NCBI GenBank assembly: GCA_959599095.1
Contig: CAUGGC010000008.1
Span: forward strand, 1 to 64,000
Source: an uncultured Collinsella sp.
Lineage (GTDB): Bacteria; Actinomycetota; Coriobacteriia; Coriobacteriales; Coriobacteriaceae
Direction of reading: 5' to 3'
DNA length: 64,000 nt
Shown one piece after another: positions 26,022 through 35,025 of the stretch. Each line of letters starts with the position of its first letter. The first letter of the stretch is position 1. The position numbers were made by a program, and so were the translations under genes. Under the pieces are notes generated by a model that was given only the letters and a program-made list of their open reading frames with translations, was not told where the DNA came from and ran no database searches.

Positions 26022-29000
26022 ATGAAAGCGAATTCAGACAAAACTAAGCAGAGTAAAAAAGCGACGCGCCGTGTACTGGCAGGCGTTTTGTGCGGAGCCT
26101 CCGTTTTGAGCCTGGTACTGTCGCTCGTTATGCCCCCGATCTCGCAGGCCATCGCCAACGATGCCCAGACAGTTTCTACCGAGGAAACTGTAATGGGGGG
26201 GGGTTCCTCAAGTGGGTCTACTGATGTAGACAACGCTACCAACGGGGATACCGAAAACCAGAATAGTGACGACGCCGAGGCCGATGAGACTGGCGACGAT
26301 GCTCTCGGGACGCCCCCGTTGTCTGATGGCACTGATCTCGAGGGCGCTGAGCAGCCTGCGGATGATAGTAATAGTGATGAGAATGCGATTGCGCTCGCAA
26401 GCGTGAATGCTAAAGGCTATACCGAAATACAGGGCGATGTTACTGATAAGTTCAACAACGGCGGAAACTATTGTCTGACGGGTGACGCTTGGTCGTCCGC
26501 ACCGATCACTATTAGCCACGACACCACCATCGACCTTGCATGCTACAAGCTTTATTACAACAGCGGCAACAGCGATGTCAATGGCCAAGATTGTAGTTTT
26601 ATTACAGTTTCAGAAGACGCAACGCTAACTGTCGAAGGTGCAGCGGAGGATATGCCGGTCGAGGCTGTCAGTAATGAGCCTGGTCAGACTGCGGAGATGC
26701 AGTGGATTGAAAACACTCCGCAATCACTCACTTACTTCGTAACGGAAAGCACGCCTAGCGGTTTTGGTACCAGTGAGAAAACTTACAAGCACACTGTTAC
26801 CAAGTTCGGTGCTATCGTTGCATGCAAAAAAGGATATGTAAATCAAGTCATTTCTGTTGCGGACGGCTGTACGCTCAACCTTAAGGGTGGCATGATCACA
26901 ACGCCTCGTACCCTGGGCAACAACGGTCACGTTATTTTCTCTCAAGGCGCTGTTAATATTTCTGGCGGGTATGTCACCAACGGCTTCGGCGGCGGCTGGG
27001 GCGGCGGCCTGTGCATGGCAAAGGGTTCACTCAATATGACCGGCGGCGTGATTGCAGCGAATAAGGCTGCTTCCGGTGGTGGCATTTTTGCCGACAGCGG
27101 TGTCACGTTGGATCTCTCCGGCGGTTTCATTTCGGGCAACGCTACGGATCCCGTTTCTGTCGGCAGCGGCGCAACCGCCGACACCGGTGGCTACGGTGGC
27201 GGTGTTTATACCAAGGGTGCAACCGTAACCATCAGTGGTTCTGCCAATATAACTAACAACCGAGTTGAAGCTCAAGTCACTAATCAGGACATTTACAACA
27301 ACGGTCTCCTCGGTGGCGGCGGCATTGCATCAACGAGCAGTGATACTAAAAAGGGATCACTGACCATGACGGGCGGTTCTGTTACGGCTAACTACTCCCA
27401 TGAGGCTGGCGGCGGAATCTACGCTGGCTTTTGGAACCAGGCGATTACGTTTAAAATGACGGGCGGTACAATCGCGGGCAACGTGGCGGAGAACGCCGAA
27501 GGCGGCGGTCTGCGTATCAGCACTGGTACGCACGCGACAATTGACGCTGACGCTGACGGCAAGATATATATCACCAACAACAAGACCATGACGGGCTCTA
27601 ACTCTGGCGAAGGTCGCAAGGGCGACTGGGGCGGCGGCGGTATCTTCATTCAGAAGAACGGCAGACTCAACATTCTCAAATCGCTCATCACTGACAATAA
27701 GGCCGGTGGCTGGAGTGGCGGAATTGGTGCGTGCCCTACAGGTGAGACAATCGTTTCGCACTCAAATGGTGCTGCTATCTATAACAATACTGATAACGTT
27801 GGTCAAGATGGCACTCCTTTGAACGAGCCCCATTATTCCGCTGGTGGCGACGGCAAAAAGCAAGACCAGCTGCCTGCATACATCACGGATAATTTCAAGA
27901 AGTTCGGCCATAAGGATTTCTTCTTGGTACGCGATATGCAAGGCGCGGATAAGACGATTGCCGTTGTTCTTGGCAAGATGCTCGGTGGCGGCTCAGCTGG
28001 CTGGCATGGCACCTGCGATAACAATGAGATCAAAATCGATGCCAACGGCGGTGCCGAGGCTAAGTACATGTTCGGCCTTGAGGCCCATCCTACCGATCAG
28101 GCTAAAATTGATGCACAGTCAGCGGCTACGACCATCATCAGCGGTAACTACTCTTACACCCACGGCGGCGGCATCATGACCAACGGCGACCTCATCGTCG
28201 GTGAGGTTACTTCCCTGGACGTGTATCCTGCAATCAAGGTCAAGGCTAACAAGGTCCTCATGAAGGACGGCAAACCGCAAGGCCTCACGGGCCACGGCTA
28301 TAAGTTCAAGCTGTTGGGTAAAGCCGCCGATTCAGCTGGGGAGCCGTATTGGAATACGGACGGCACGCTTAACGAAAACGGGTGTGAGGCGACGCCCACG
28401 GTCAACGTTAATGAAGAAAACGGAGAGATTCTCATTGACACGGGCGCGAACTACCAGTCGGGCAATTACGACCTCTACCTTGTTGAAGTCCCTATCAATG
28501 AGGAAGGCACGACCTTTGATAAGGCCATTTACAAAATACATATAAAGGTTGGTACGACACCAGTTAATACGACCAAGCTCTTGGGGATCGATATTAATCG
28601 TTATGGAGTTGATAAGAGCGCTTCCACAGTATCCGTTAAAAGGAAAGGCGCAGCGGACTTCACCGAGTGTAAATCTCTTGAGTTCTATAACTGGAGTGTA
28701 GATCCGAATGACAGTACAATCTCGACCGTAGAAATCGGCAACAGCTCCAAACCTGCGTTTACGAACGAGCTCCCGCCCTACCAGACCTCGGGCACTTGGA
28801 CACCTCAGGTGACCAAGAAGGTCGACGGTGGCGAGATGAAGAGGTTCAAGTTCGAGTTGTACACCAAGGATGCCAGTGGCAATGAGAAGGTGCTCAATAC
28901 CCAATACACTAGTAAGGGGACGGGCAATGAGGCAACGGTGACGTTTGCTGAGCAGACAATTGGCCCACTTGGCGTCAAAGATCTCACTGAAGGCAAAGCA

Positions 29001-29354
29001 ACAGTCACCTACTATATCCGTGAATGTGCCGCCAACGTGAACGAAGGCACCGAGCACGAAGGCTACAAGAACGACACCAAGACCTTCAAGGTTGTGGTGA
29101 CGGCTCAAGACGACGGCAAAGGTAACCTGGCCTGCACGCCGGCCTACTACGAGGTCGGCGCCAACGGTAATGAGAGCACGAGTTCAACCTCCACCCCCAC
29201 CTTCACCAACACCTACTCTACCTCTTTGCCCCTTTCTGGTATGTCGGGCGTCACTCTGACGTACCTTGCCGGCGCGGCGGTGCTTTGCGCTGCTGCGGCC
29301 TGGATGCACATTCGTCGCAAGGCGAATGCGAAGGGAGGCGAGCGTCGTGAATAA
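26022..29354 (+). CDS. LPXTG-anchored surface protein, predicted pilus tip adhesin
   Basis: Cell-wall-anchored protein of 1110 residues. A signal peptide covers about residues 1-44. A Ser/Asp/Glu-rich low-complexity segment follows, then a long region (about 270-600) of repeats with MTGG, GGGI and NNxA motifs typical of right-handed parallel beta-helix surface proteins. Two pilin-type domains follow; the second (FKFELYTKDASGNEKVL onward) resembles Spy0128/isopeptide-linked pilin domains. The sorting signal is LPLSG (1069-1073), a membrane segment and a positively charged tail. ATG at 26022 has GGAGGAGA upstream. A tract of nine Gs at 26195-26203 lies in codons 58-61. First gene of a pilus operon; the next gene overlaps it by 8 bases. 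Confidence 0.9.
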   Translation: MKANSDKTKQSKKATRRVLAGVLCGASVLSLVLSLVMPPISQAIANDAQTVSTEETVMGGGSSSGSTDVDNATNGDTENQNSDDAEADETGDDALGTPPLSDGTDLEGAEQPADDSNSDENAIALASVNAKGYTEIQGDVTDKFNNGGNYCLTGDAWSSAPITISHDTTIDLACYKLYYNSGNSDVNGQDCSFITVSEDATLTVEGAAEDMPVEAVSNEPGQTAEMQWIENTPQSLTYFVTESTPSGFGTSEKTYKHTVTKFGAIVACKKGYVNQVISVADGCTLNLKGGMITTPRTLGNNGHVIFSQGAVNISGGYVTNGFGGGWGGGLCMAKGSLNMTGGVIAANKAASGGGIFADSGVTLDLSGGFISGNATDPVSVGSGATADTGGYGGGVYTKGATVTISGSANITNNRVEAQVTNQDIYNNGLLGGGGIASTSSDTKKGSLTMTGGSVTANYSHEAGGGIYAGFWNQAITFKMTGGTIAGNVAENAEGGGLRISTGTHATIDADADGKIYITNNKTMTGSNSGEGRKGDWGGGGIFIQKNGRLNILKSLITDNKAGGWSGGIGACPTGETIVSHSNGAAIYNNTDNVGQDGTPLNEPHYSAGGDGKKQDQLPAYITDNFKKFGHKDFFLVRDMQGADKTIAVVLGKMLGGGSAGWHGTCDNNEIKIDANGGAEAKYMFGLEAHPTDQAKIDAQSAATTIISGNYSYTHGGGIMTNGDLIVGEVTSLDVYPAIKVKANKVLMKDGKPQGLTGHGYKFKLLGKAADSAGEPYWNTDGTLNENGCEATPTVNVNEENGEILIDTGANYQSGNYDLYLVEVPINEEGTTFDKAIYKIHIKVGTTPVNTTKLLGIDINRYGVDKSASTVSVKRKGAADFTECKSLEFYNWSVDPNDSTISTVEIGNSSKPAFTNELPPYQTSGTWTPQVTKKVDGGEMKRFKFELYTKDASGNEKVLNTQYTSKGTGNEATVTFAEQTIGPLGVKDLTEGKATVTYYIRECAANVNEGTEHEGYKNDTKTFKVVVTAQDDGKGNLACTPAYYEVGANGNESTSSTSTPTFTNTYSTSLPLSGMSGVTLTYLAGAAVLCAAAAWMHIRRKANAKGGERRE
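26195..26203 (+). repeat. Nine-G homopolymer within the pilus tip gene
   Basis: Mononucleotide tract in codons 58-61 of the tip adhesin (ATGGGGGGGGGTTCC). The present length keeps the frame open; loss of one G leads to TAG and gain of one G to TGA, each within about 12 codons. Confidence 0.95.
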
Positions 29355-31017
29355 GAAAGATTGCTCCTTCCCGATCTTGTTTGCGCTGCTTGCCCTCTTG
29401 ATCGGCACCTGCGCGGTTGTGTTCCCCGCTTCCGCGCAGGCCGCGCCGACCTCGACCGGTTCCATCACGGTGAGCGGCACCGTGGCGCGCAGCTACGACG
29501 CCTACCAGATCTTTAGCGCCAACGTCGTCGACGGCGACAGCGACGCCAAGATCGCCACCGACCTCGCCTGGGCAAGCGATGCCGTGCGCGACGCCGCGCT
29601 GCCTGTGCTGCACAGCGCCGGCATGCCCAATTCCCAGACCACCGCGCAGGAAGCTGCCGAGTGGCTCAACTCCGATTCCCACCTTACGAGCGCGCTGAGC
29701 GCACAGCTCGCTCGTTCCCTCCAGAGCTCTGGCGCCGAGCTCGTGGCCCTTAACGCGGGCACGGAGGCCGAGCTGCCCTGCGGCTACTGGCTCATCGTCG
29801 CCGACGACGACGCCATCGCCCAGGGCGAGGCCGGCACCGCGCCGATCATGGCCCTGGTGGGCGGCAGCGCCGTCACCGTCAAGCCCAAGGCGGCGACCCC
29901 CATGGTGTCCAAGCACGTGCTGGAGGACAGCACCGCCGCCTGGCAGAAGGCCGCCGACGCCACGGTCGCCGACGACCTGTACTGGCGCCTCTCGGCCACG
30001 GTCCCGGCGGGGCTCACGGCCTACGACACCTATACGGTGCGGTTCGTCGACACCATGAGCGCGGGGCTCGACTCCTCCAAGGTGGCCGCGAGCATGCGCG
30101 TGTACGTGGCGGCGGGCGCGGACGGCGGCTTCGACGCCGTCTCGGTCGGCAAGGACGGCCGCGTCGGCACCGAGCCCGCGAAGGGCTGGACCGATATCAC
30201 GGCCCAGTGCGCCACCAAGGTAGCGGCCGACGGCAAGACCTTCACCGTGCGTACCGGCGACCTCATCGCCGCGCTCGGCGGGGCCGACGCCTTCACCGCG
30301 GGCGCCCGCGTGGTCGCCGTGTACAATGCGCCGCTCAACAGCGCGTGCAACCACGGCATCGCGAAGGGCAACCCCAACGAGGTCTACCTGCGCTACCCGC
30401 GCTCTCCCTTTGCCGACCAGTCCGGCGACGCCGGCTTTACCCGCACGCCGAGCGACGACGCGTGCGCCTACACCTGGGATCTCGCGCTCACCAAGCGCGG
30501 CAGCGACGGCGACAAGCCGCTGTCCGGGGCGGTCCTGAGCATCACCGACGACCGCGGTCGCACGCTGACGGCCGACGGCACGTGGGATGCGGAGGGCAAG
30601 GCCACCGTCACCACGGGCGAGGACGGCCGCGTGACCGTCTCGGGCGTGGACTCGGGCAAGCTGGAGGTCCGCGAGCTCAAGGCGCCCAAGGGCTACACCG
30701 CCTTTGAGGGCACGCGCTCCGTGACGGTCAAGGCCGAGGGCCTGGACGTCGACCAGGTGGCCGCCGCCAAGCCCAAGCTCACCATCACGGCCGAGTCGCC
30801 CCTGCGCGCCGACAGCGCGGACGGGTCGACGGGCAGCCTGGAGGCGTCGCTCATCAACACGCCCACCAGCACACCCCCTAGCATTACCACCGGAGGCTTT
30901 ATGCCCTCGACTGGCGATATGGCAATGTACGCCGCGGCCGCCGCAGCGGTCGCCGGAGCCGCGCTCATCGTGGTCGCGCTCCTGGTCAAGCGGGGAGGTG
31001 GCAGCCATAAAGAGTAG
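29347..31017 (+). CDS. LPXTG-anchored pilin (minor or basal subunit)
   Basis: 556-residue secreted pilin. A signal peptide ends near PASAQAAPT (about residue 32). The N-terminal domain has SYDAYQIF and WASDAVRDA, shared with the next pilin. A D1/D2-type region follows, then a SpaA/CnaB-type domain with LALTKRGSDGD (candidate isopeptide Lys) and the E-box-like GKLEVRELKAPKGYTAFEG. The sorting motif is MPSTG (519-523) rather than LPXTG, followed by a membrane helix and KRGGGSHKE. GTG at 29347 overlaps the end of the tip gene and has GGGAGGCG upstream. Base composition is clearly more GC-rich than either neighbour. Basal versus minor subunit is inferred from order. Confidence 0.88.
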   Translation: MNKKDCSFPILFALLALLIGTCAVVFPASAQAAPTSTGSITVSGTVARSYDAYQIFSANVVDGDSDAKIATDLAWASDAVRDAALPVLHSAGMPNSQTTAQEAAEWLNSDSHLTSALSAQLARSLQSSGAELVALNAGTEAELPCGYWLIVADDDAIAQGEAGTAPIMALVGGSAVTVKPKAATPMVSKHVLEDSTAAWQKAADATVADDLYWRLSATVPAGLTAYDTYTVRFVDTMSAGLDSSKVAASMRVYVAAGADGGFDAVSVGKDGRVGTEPAKGWTDITAQCATKVAADGKTFTVRTGDLIAALGGADAFTAGARVVAVYNAPLNSACNHGIAKGNPNEVYLRYPRSPFADQSGDAGFTRTPSDDACAYTWDLALTKRGSDGDKPLSGAVLSITDDRGRTLTADGTWDAEGKATVTTGEDGRVTVSGVDSGKLEVRELKAPKGYTAFEGTRSVTVKAEGLDVDQVAAAKPKLTITAESPLRADSADGSTGSLEASLINTPTSTPPSITTGGFMPSTGDMAMYAAAAAAVAGAALIVVALLVKRGGGSHKE

Positions 31018-31125
31018 CTGGCAGCCCCACAGAGAGCGGGGCGAGACGTAGCGAAGTAGATGCTAAGACACAGGCAGACAGATTTAGATCAAATGGAATT
31101 CGAGCAGAAAGCAGAGGAAAAGAAG

Positions 31126-32925
31126 ATGAGCATGAGCAAGAACATCGCACGCCTGGCAGTAACCGCCGGCCTCACAGCAGCGCTGAGCTTCGGCGGCGTG
31201 ATGGCCCCGGTGAGTATGGCGTTTGCTGATGGCACGCCAACGGTGGCTCAGGATGGCAATGTAAAGATTGACGAGAAGACCTATACGGATACAACCTTTA
31301 AGGGTATCCAGATTTTCAAGGCCAAGGTCACGCAGGATTTGGAAGGCGTTAAAAACTGGAATGGCGCTAAGACGCTTTCCGACATTGAGTGGGCGTCAGA
31401 TGCCGTTAGGGATGCTGTGATCGGGGCATTTGCCGATACTAGCGACGTTACAAAGCCCTCCGGCAATGATGCTCAGAAGTGGGCTGACTGGCTTAAAGTT
31501 AAAACCGAAGGTGAGTACAAGTCAGGTACAGACAAGACTACTAAGCTCGATGCCGGAAAGACTCTCGACAAGATCGCCAAGGCACTGGAGGACGCCAATA
31601 TCACTGAAGGGACGGATGAGTGCAAAACGAGCCCCAATGGCACCTTCACTGGTCTGAATACCGGCTACTGGCTCTTCGTGACTAAAAACGTCAACACTAG
31701 CACTAATCCACCCGAGTGCGACACCGATACCTTCACTTCGCCCATTTTCGTCGTTGTTGGCGGTTCTGCTGAGACCATTGCTCCCAAGAAGCAGGTCCCC
31801 ACTGTGACCAAGGCCGTTAAGGATGACAAAGAAGGCGGCTCTTTTGGCGATAACGTGTTCACGAATCCCAACATGGCTGCGGACTCCCGAATGGATCAGT
31901 TTATCGATTATCAGCTTACCGGTACCGTTGCGGGTAACATCAACACTTACAGCACCTCCTACAAATACATCTTTACGGATAAGCTTCCCGAATCCATGAC
32001 GCCGAAGTTTAAGGACGGCAGCACGACGCCAGACGTCACGGTCAAAATTGGCAATATAAAGGTCAGCTCCTCTAGCTACGAATTAGACTACAACAACAAC
32101 GTACTCACAGTTAGTTTCACTGATCTTAAGGCGTGCGTGGACGAGAGCGGCGACCCTATCGCCCTGGATGGCAACTCTAAGGTGACCGTTGAGTACCAGG
32201 CCAAGCTTGACTCCACCAAGATCTTCGACGCTAATGATGCCATTAAGACTGATTTCGAGGGACTCGTCGGCAAGGCGCAGAAGAATGAGGTTAAGCTTAC
32301 CTACTCGAATAACCCGCACGGTGTCGGTGAGGGCACTACGGTCATTCACCGTGCTTATGACTATACCTACGGCATCGATGTCACCAAGGTCGGTAGTGAC
32401 GCTGTAGATGGCAAAAACCCGACTCTTTCGGGCGTTAAATTCACTCTGCAGGAGAAGAATGGCGATGCTACCGAAAACAAGTACATCGACGCTAAAGGCA
32501 TAAAACATAACGAGGGCGAAGTGGTGCAGCTTACCACGGATAACGACGGCAAGATTAACGTTGTTGGTCTTGATGAGGGCACCTATGTCCTCAAGGAGGT
32601 TGAGCCTGCTCCTGGGTACAACAACTCCGCAGCAAGTGGTGTTACCTTTACTATCAGCCGCACGCTCAATCAGGCCGGTACGGATGTAACGCCTGGCACT
32701 ACGAGTGCCATCGTGGCAGGTCAAGATGTTGTTCAGACTGGCTCTGCAAAGGCTGAGGTCGGTAAGCTCAGCTTCACCATTGTCGACCAGAAGGGCACCG
32801 GCCTTCCCCTCACCGGTCTCAACGGCGTGACCTTCACTTGGATTGCTGGTGGCGCGGTGCTGTGCATCGGCGTGGCGCACCTCATCCGCAGCCGTAAGCA
32901 GGCTGAGGAGTCCGAGCAGGAGTAA
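31126..32925 (+). CDS. LPXTG-anchored major pilin (SpaA/FimA-type)
   Basis: 599-residue secreted pilin with a signal peptide ending near MAFADGT (about residue 34). The N-terminal domain has FKGIQIFKAKV and WASDAVRDAV, the middle a fimbrial isopeptide-forming domain (VTKAVKDDKEGG, then IDYQLTGTVAG), and the C-terminus a CnaB-type domain with YGIDVTKVGSD (candidate Lys) and the E-box GTYVLKEVEPAPGY. The sorting signal is LPLTG (560-564), followed by a hydrophobic helix and RSRK. ATG at 31126 has AGAGGAAAAG upstream. The order tip, minor, major, sortase matches Gram-positive sortase-assembled pili. It ends in a strong terminator at 33026. Confidence 0.92.
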   Translation: MSMSKNIARLAVTAGLTAALSFGGVMAPVSMAFADGTPTVAQDGNVKIDEKTYTDTTFKGIQIFKAKVTQDLEGVKNWNGAKTLSDIEWASDAVRDAVIGAFADTSDVTKPSGNDAQKWADWLKVKTEGEYKSGTDKTTKLDAGKTLDKIAKALEDANITEGTDECKTSPNGTFTGLNTGYWLFVTKNVNTSTNPPECDTDTFTSPIFVVVGGSAETIAPKKQVPTVTKAVKDDKEGGSFGDNVFTNPNMAADSRMDQFIDYQLTGTVAGNINTYSTSYKYIFTDKLPESMTPKFKDGSTTPDVTVKIGNIKVSSSSYELDYNNNVLTVSFTDLKACVDESGDPIALDGNSKVTVEYQAKLDSTKIFDANDAIKTDFEGLVGKAQKNEVKLTYSNNPHGVGEGTTVIHRAYDYTYGIDVTKVGSDAVDGKNPTLSGVKFTLQEKNGDATENKYIDAKGIKHNEGEVVQLTTDNDGKINVVGLDEGTYVLKEVEPAPGYNNSAASGVTFTISRTLNQAGTDVTPGTTSAIVAGQDVVQTGSAKAEVGKLSFTIVDQKGTGLPLTGLNGVTFTWIAGGAVLCIGVAHLIRSRKQAEESEQE

Positions 32926-33025
32926 CGCTCACTCACCCATCCCTTTGGCAGGTGGGATGTGATGGCCATGAGACTTGCGGACACTTTTCTCGTCCATCCA
33001 CGTTCTTGCTTTGCCATTCTCTTTT

Positions 33026-33065
33026 CGGGGCAGACTCCGCACTGGAGTTTGCCCCGTTCTTTTTG
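33026..33065 (+). terminator. Terminator after the major pilin
   Basis: GGGGCAGACTCC / GGAGTTTGCCCC stem with short loop, followed by GTTCTTTTT. Confidence 0.88.
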
Positions 33066-33081
33066 GATAACACAGGCAGCC

Positions 33082-33178
33082 TCCACCGTCCGATGTGGAC
33101 TCATCCGTCATCGCGTTTCTTGACTCGTATGAAGTTCGGTTTAAGGTCCGTAGGCGCACGCGCAGTGCGGACGGTGGA
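33082..33178. repeat. Widely spaced 11-bp inverted repeat
   Basis: TCCACCGTCCG at 33082-33092 and CGGACGGTGGA at 33168-33178, separated by 75 bp with no gene between. May form a large hairpin in the pilin/sortase gap. Confidence 0.4.
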
Positions 33179-33209
33179 AGGCATTTGCGCCGCAACAAGC
33201 GCAAATAAG

Positions 33210-33238
33210 AATGCCCGGGGTTAGAGGCCCGGGCATTT
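33210..33238 (+). terminator. Second hairpin in the pilin-sortase gap
   Basis: AATGCCCGGG / CCCGGGCATT perfect stem followed by TAACAAAA; weak T-run but strong stem. Confidence 0.5.
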
Positions 33239-33302
33239 AACAAAACCAGAAAACTAGGCCGCTCGCGCTCTCGTACACTTACGCGGGGTGCGTCGTTTTC
33301 TA

Positions 33303-33339
33303 TTGACATTGTATCCCGAATCGCCCAGCTGATTCGGGA
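33303..33339 (+). promoter_or_regulatory. Possible sortase promoter with operator
   Basis: A TTGACA -35-like hexamer (33303-33308) is followed by a perfect 9-bp inverted repeat TCCCGAATC / GATTCGGGA (33314-33322, 33331-33339). The -10 box is not clear. It lies between the pilin terminator and the sortase gene. Confidence 0.4.
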
Positions 33340-33470
33340 CATTTTGAAAACGCAAATGCGGGCCCATACTCGCGCTGCGCAATGCTGCCAGACTACGTTG
33401 TTCGGCTCGGAAGCTCGCTAATCGGCTATTATTTGTTTAGACAACTTGAGTTGTAGAGGAGTGACCGGCG

Positions 33471-34409
33471 ATGGTGCAGGGCGCCAAACATATGAAGAGC
33501 AATAACGCCGCGGCAAACGGTGGCTCAAGCCCTCAGCCCAAACCTCAACCAAAGTCCAAGCGTCGTCGTAAGCGATTGCCGCGCTGGGCCGACCGGCTCA
33601 TCACCATCGTCATCATCCTTATTGGCGTGGGCCTTATGACCTGGCCGTGGATTTTGGACCGGCTCGAGGCCTCGGGCGTGTTCAACCAGATCAGCACCGT
33701 GTCCAGCACCGTGGACGCGCTCTCCGAAGAGGAACGCGAGCGCATCCTGCTCCAGGCGCGTTCCTATAACGAGCAACTTGCCGGCGAGGCCACCGAGCTC
33801 CCCGCCGACCAGATCGAGCCCTACGCTCAGCAGCTCATCTTTGACCGCGACCCCATGATGAGCTGGGTCGAGATCCCCTCCATCGACGTGAGCATGCCCA
33901 TCTACCACGGCACGAGCGAGGAAGTCCTTATGGCGGGCGTCGGCCACCTGGAGGGCACGAGCCTGCCGGTGGGCGGCACCTCGACGCATTGCGTGCTCAC
34001 GGCGCACTCGGGCATGCGCAACCTGAGCATGTTCGACGACATCCACTCGCTGGAGCCCGGCGACCTGGTGTTGCTGCACACCATGAACAAGACGCTCGCC
34101 TACAAGATGGTGGACTCCGAGGTGGTGCTGCCCGAGGAGATGGAGTCGCTGACCATCGAGCCCGGTGCCGACAAAGTGACGCTCGTCACCTGCACGCCCT
34201 ACGGCGTGAACGACCATCGCCTGCTGGTGCATTGCGTGCGCACCAAGTACAACAAGAAGGACGTCGACAAGCAAAAGTCGCTGGCCGGCCGCCACTGGGG
34301 CAAGCGCGAGTTTGCCGTGCTTATCGTGGCCGTGGCCATTGTGCTGTTGCTGCTGGACATCGTGATCCACGCGGTCCGCAAGCGCCGCAAGGCCAAGGCC
34401 TCGGCATAA
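33471..34409 (+). CDS. Class C sortase (pilin polymerase)
   Basis: Transpeptidase that joins pilin subunits and anchors them outside the membrane. The 312-residue protein has a basic cytoplasmic N-terminus, a membrane helix (about 42-62), a catalytic domain with His179 (LTAHSG), Cys241 (TLVTC) and Arg250 (NDHRLLVHC), and a second membrane helix near the C-terminus (about 281-300), the mark of class C. A lid-like DRDPMMSW segment precedes the active-site domain. ATG at 33471 has AGAGGAG about 10 bases upstream. It lies 545 bp after the pilins with terminators and its own promoter-like sequence between. Followed by family B and A palindromes. Confidence 0.95.
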   Translation: MVQGAKHMKSNNAAANGGSSPQPKPQPKSKRRRKRLPRWADRLITIVIILIGVGLMTWPWILDRLEASGVFNQISTVSSTVDALSEEERERILLQARSYNEQLAGEATELPADQIEPYAQQLIFDRDPMMSWVEIPSIDVSMPIYHGTSEEVLMAGVGHLEGTSLPVGGTSTHCVLTAHSGMRNLSMFDDIHSLEPGDLVLLHTMNKTLAYKMVDSEVVLPEEMESLTIEPGADKVTLVTCTPYGVNDHRLLVHCVRTKYNKKDVDKQKSLAGRHWGKREFAVLIVAVAIVLLLLDIVIHAVRKRRKAKASA

Positions 34410-34423
34410 GACATTCTCTAGAA

Positions 34424-34456
34424 CCACCACAAAGGGGACAGACACCTTTGTGGTGG
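34424..34456. repeat. Palindromic repeat family B, copy 5
   Basis: 33-bp perfect-arm copy with a GACAGA centre, 14 bases after the sortase stop. Confidence 0.9.
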
Positions 34457-34467
34457 TCGGGACTTCC

Positions 34468-34530
34468 AAACCATCACAACATTCGATGAAAATCGCGATT
34501 TTGACGAAAAGTGTCGAATGTTGTGATGGT
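34468..34530. repeat. Palindromic repeat family A, copy 4
   Basis: 63-bp inverted repeat with the AAAATCGCGATTTT inner variant, 11 bp after family B copy 5. Same A-plus-B pairing as at 24478-24606 but in the other order. Confidence 0.9.
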
Positions 34531-34713
34531 CTTCGCTGCGGTCGGGACGGTTTTCGCTATGGACGGTGCGGTTCCGCTGCAGAATCGCCGACCCGCCGCC
34601 TGCCAGCCCGCCGCCCTCGTTACGTTTTCGCTGCATTTGGGTAAAGCACCTGCTCCAAGCGGCGTTGCCTTGTATACTAGAGCGGTTTATCTGTTATGCG
34701 GAAGGGAGCGCCT

Positions 34714-35025
34714 ATGGCACTCAGCGAGAAAGACGTGCGCGGCATCGCCGAGTACGCAAAGATCGCACTGACCGATGACGAGCTCACCCAGATGACGTCC
34801 TACATGAACGACGCCGTCCAGATGCTCGAGCCCGTCTTGCAATATGACTTGCCCGACGTGGAGCCCACGTTCCATCCCATCGGAAGCCTGTCCAACGTGA
34901 TGGGCGATGACCTGCGCGAGCCCGAGCGCGACCTGCCGCTCGACGTTGCGCTCGAAAACGCCGGCAGTGCGCGCGACCGCTACTTCCGCGTGCCGTCCAT
35001 TTTGGGAGAGGGGGAGAGCGAGTAA
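34714..35025 (+). CDS. gatC: Asp-tRNA(Asn)/Glu-tRNA(Gln) amidotransferase subunit C
   Basis: Small subunit of the GatCAB complex, which amidates mischarged Glu-tRNA(Gln) and/or Asp-tRNA(Asn). The 103-residue protein has the family pattern: YAKIALTDDEL, a helix, then the belt-like LPDVEPTFHP and a C-terminal DRYFRVPSILGEGE that wraps the GatA/GatB interface. ATG at 34714 has GAAGGGA upstream; an in-frame ATG at 34696 is less well placed. The stop overlaps the gatA start by one base (TAATG), so gatC-gatA-gatB is one translationally coupled operon. Confidence 0.96.
   Translation: MALSEKDVRGIAEYAKIALTDDELTQMTSYMNDAVQMLEPVLQYDLPDVEPTFHPIGSLSNVMGDDLREPERDLPLDVALENAGSARDRYFRVPSILGEGESE

Noticed and set aside
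26022..29354. Tip protein as a polysaccharide lyase because of its beta-helix repeats
   Set aside because: No catalytic motif of lyases is visible, and the signal peptide, sorting motif and operon context fit an adhesin better.
32929..33342. 137-codon open frame in the pilin-sortase gap (minus strand)
   Set aside because: Covers two terminator hairpins and an inverted repeat, has basic low-complexity sequence and no ribosome site.
18992..34530. Family A and B palindromes as a dispersed CRISPR
   Set aside because: Copies are far apart, differ in their centres and are full palindromes rather than repeat-spacer units.
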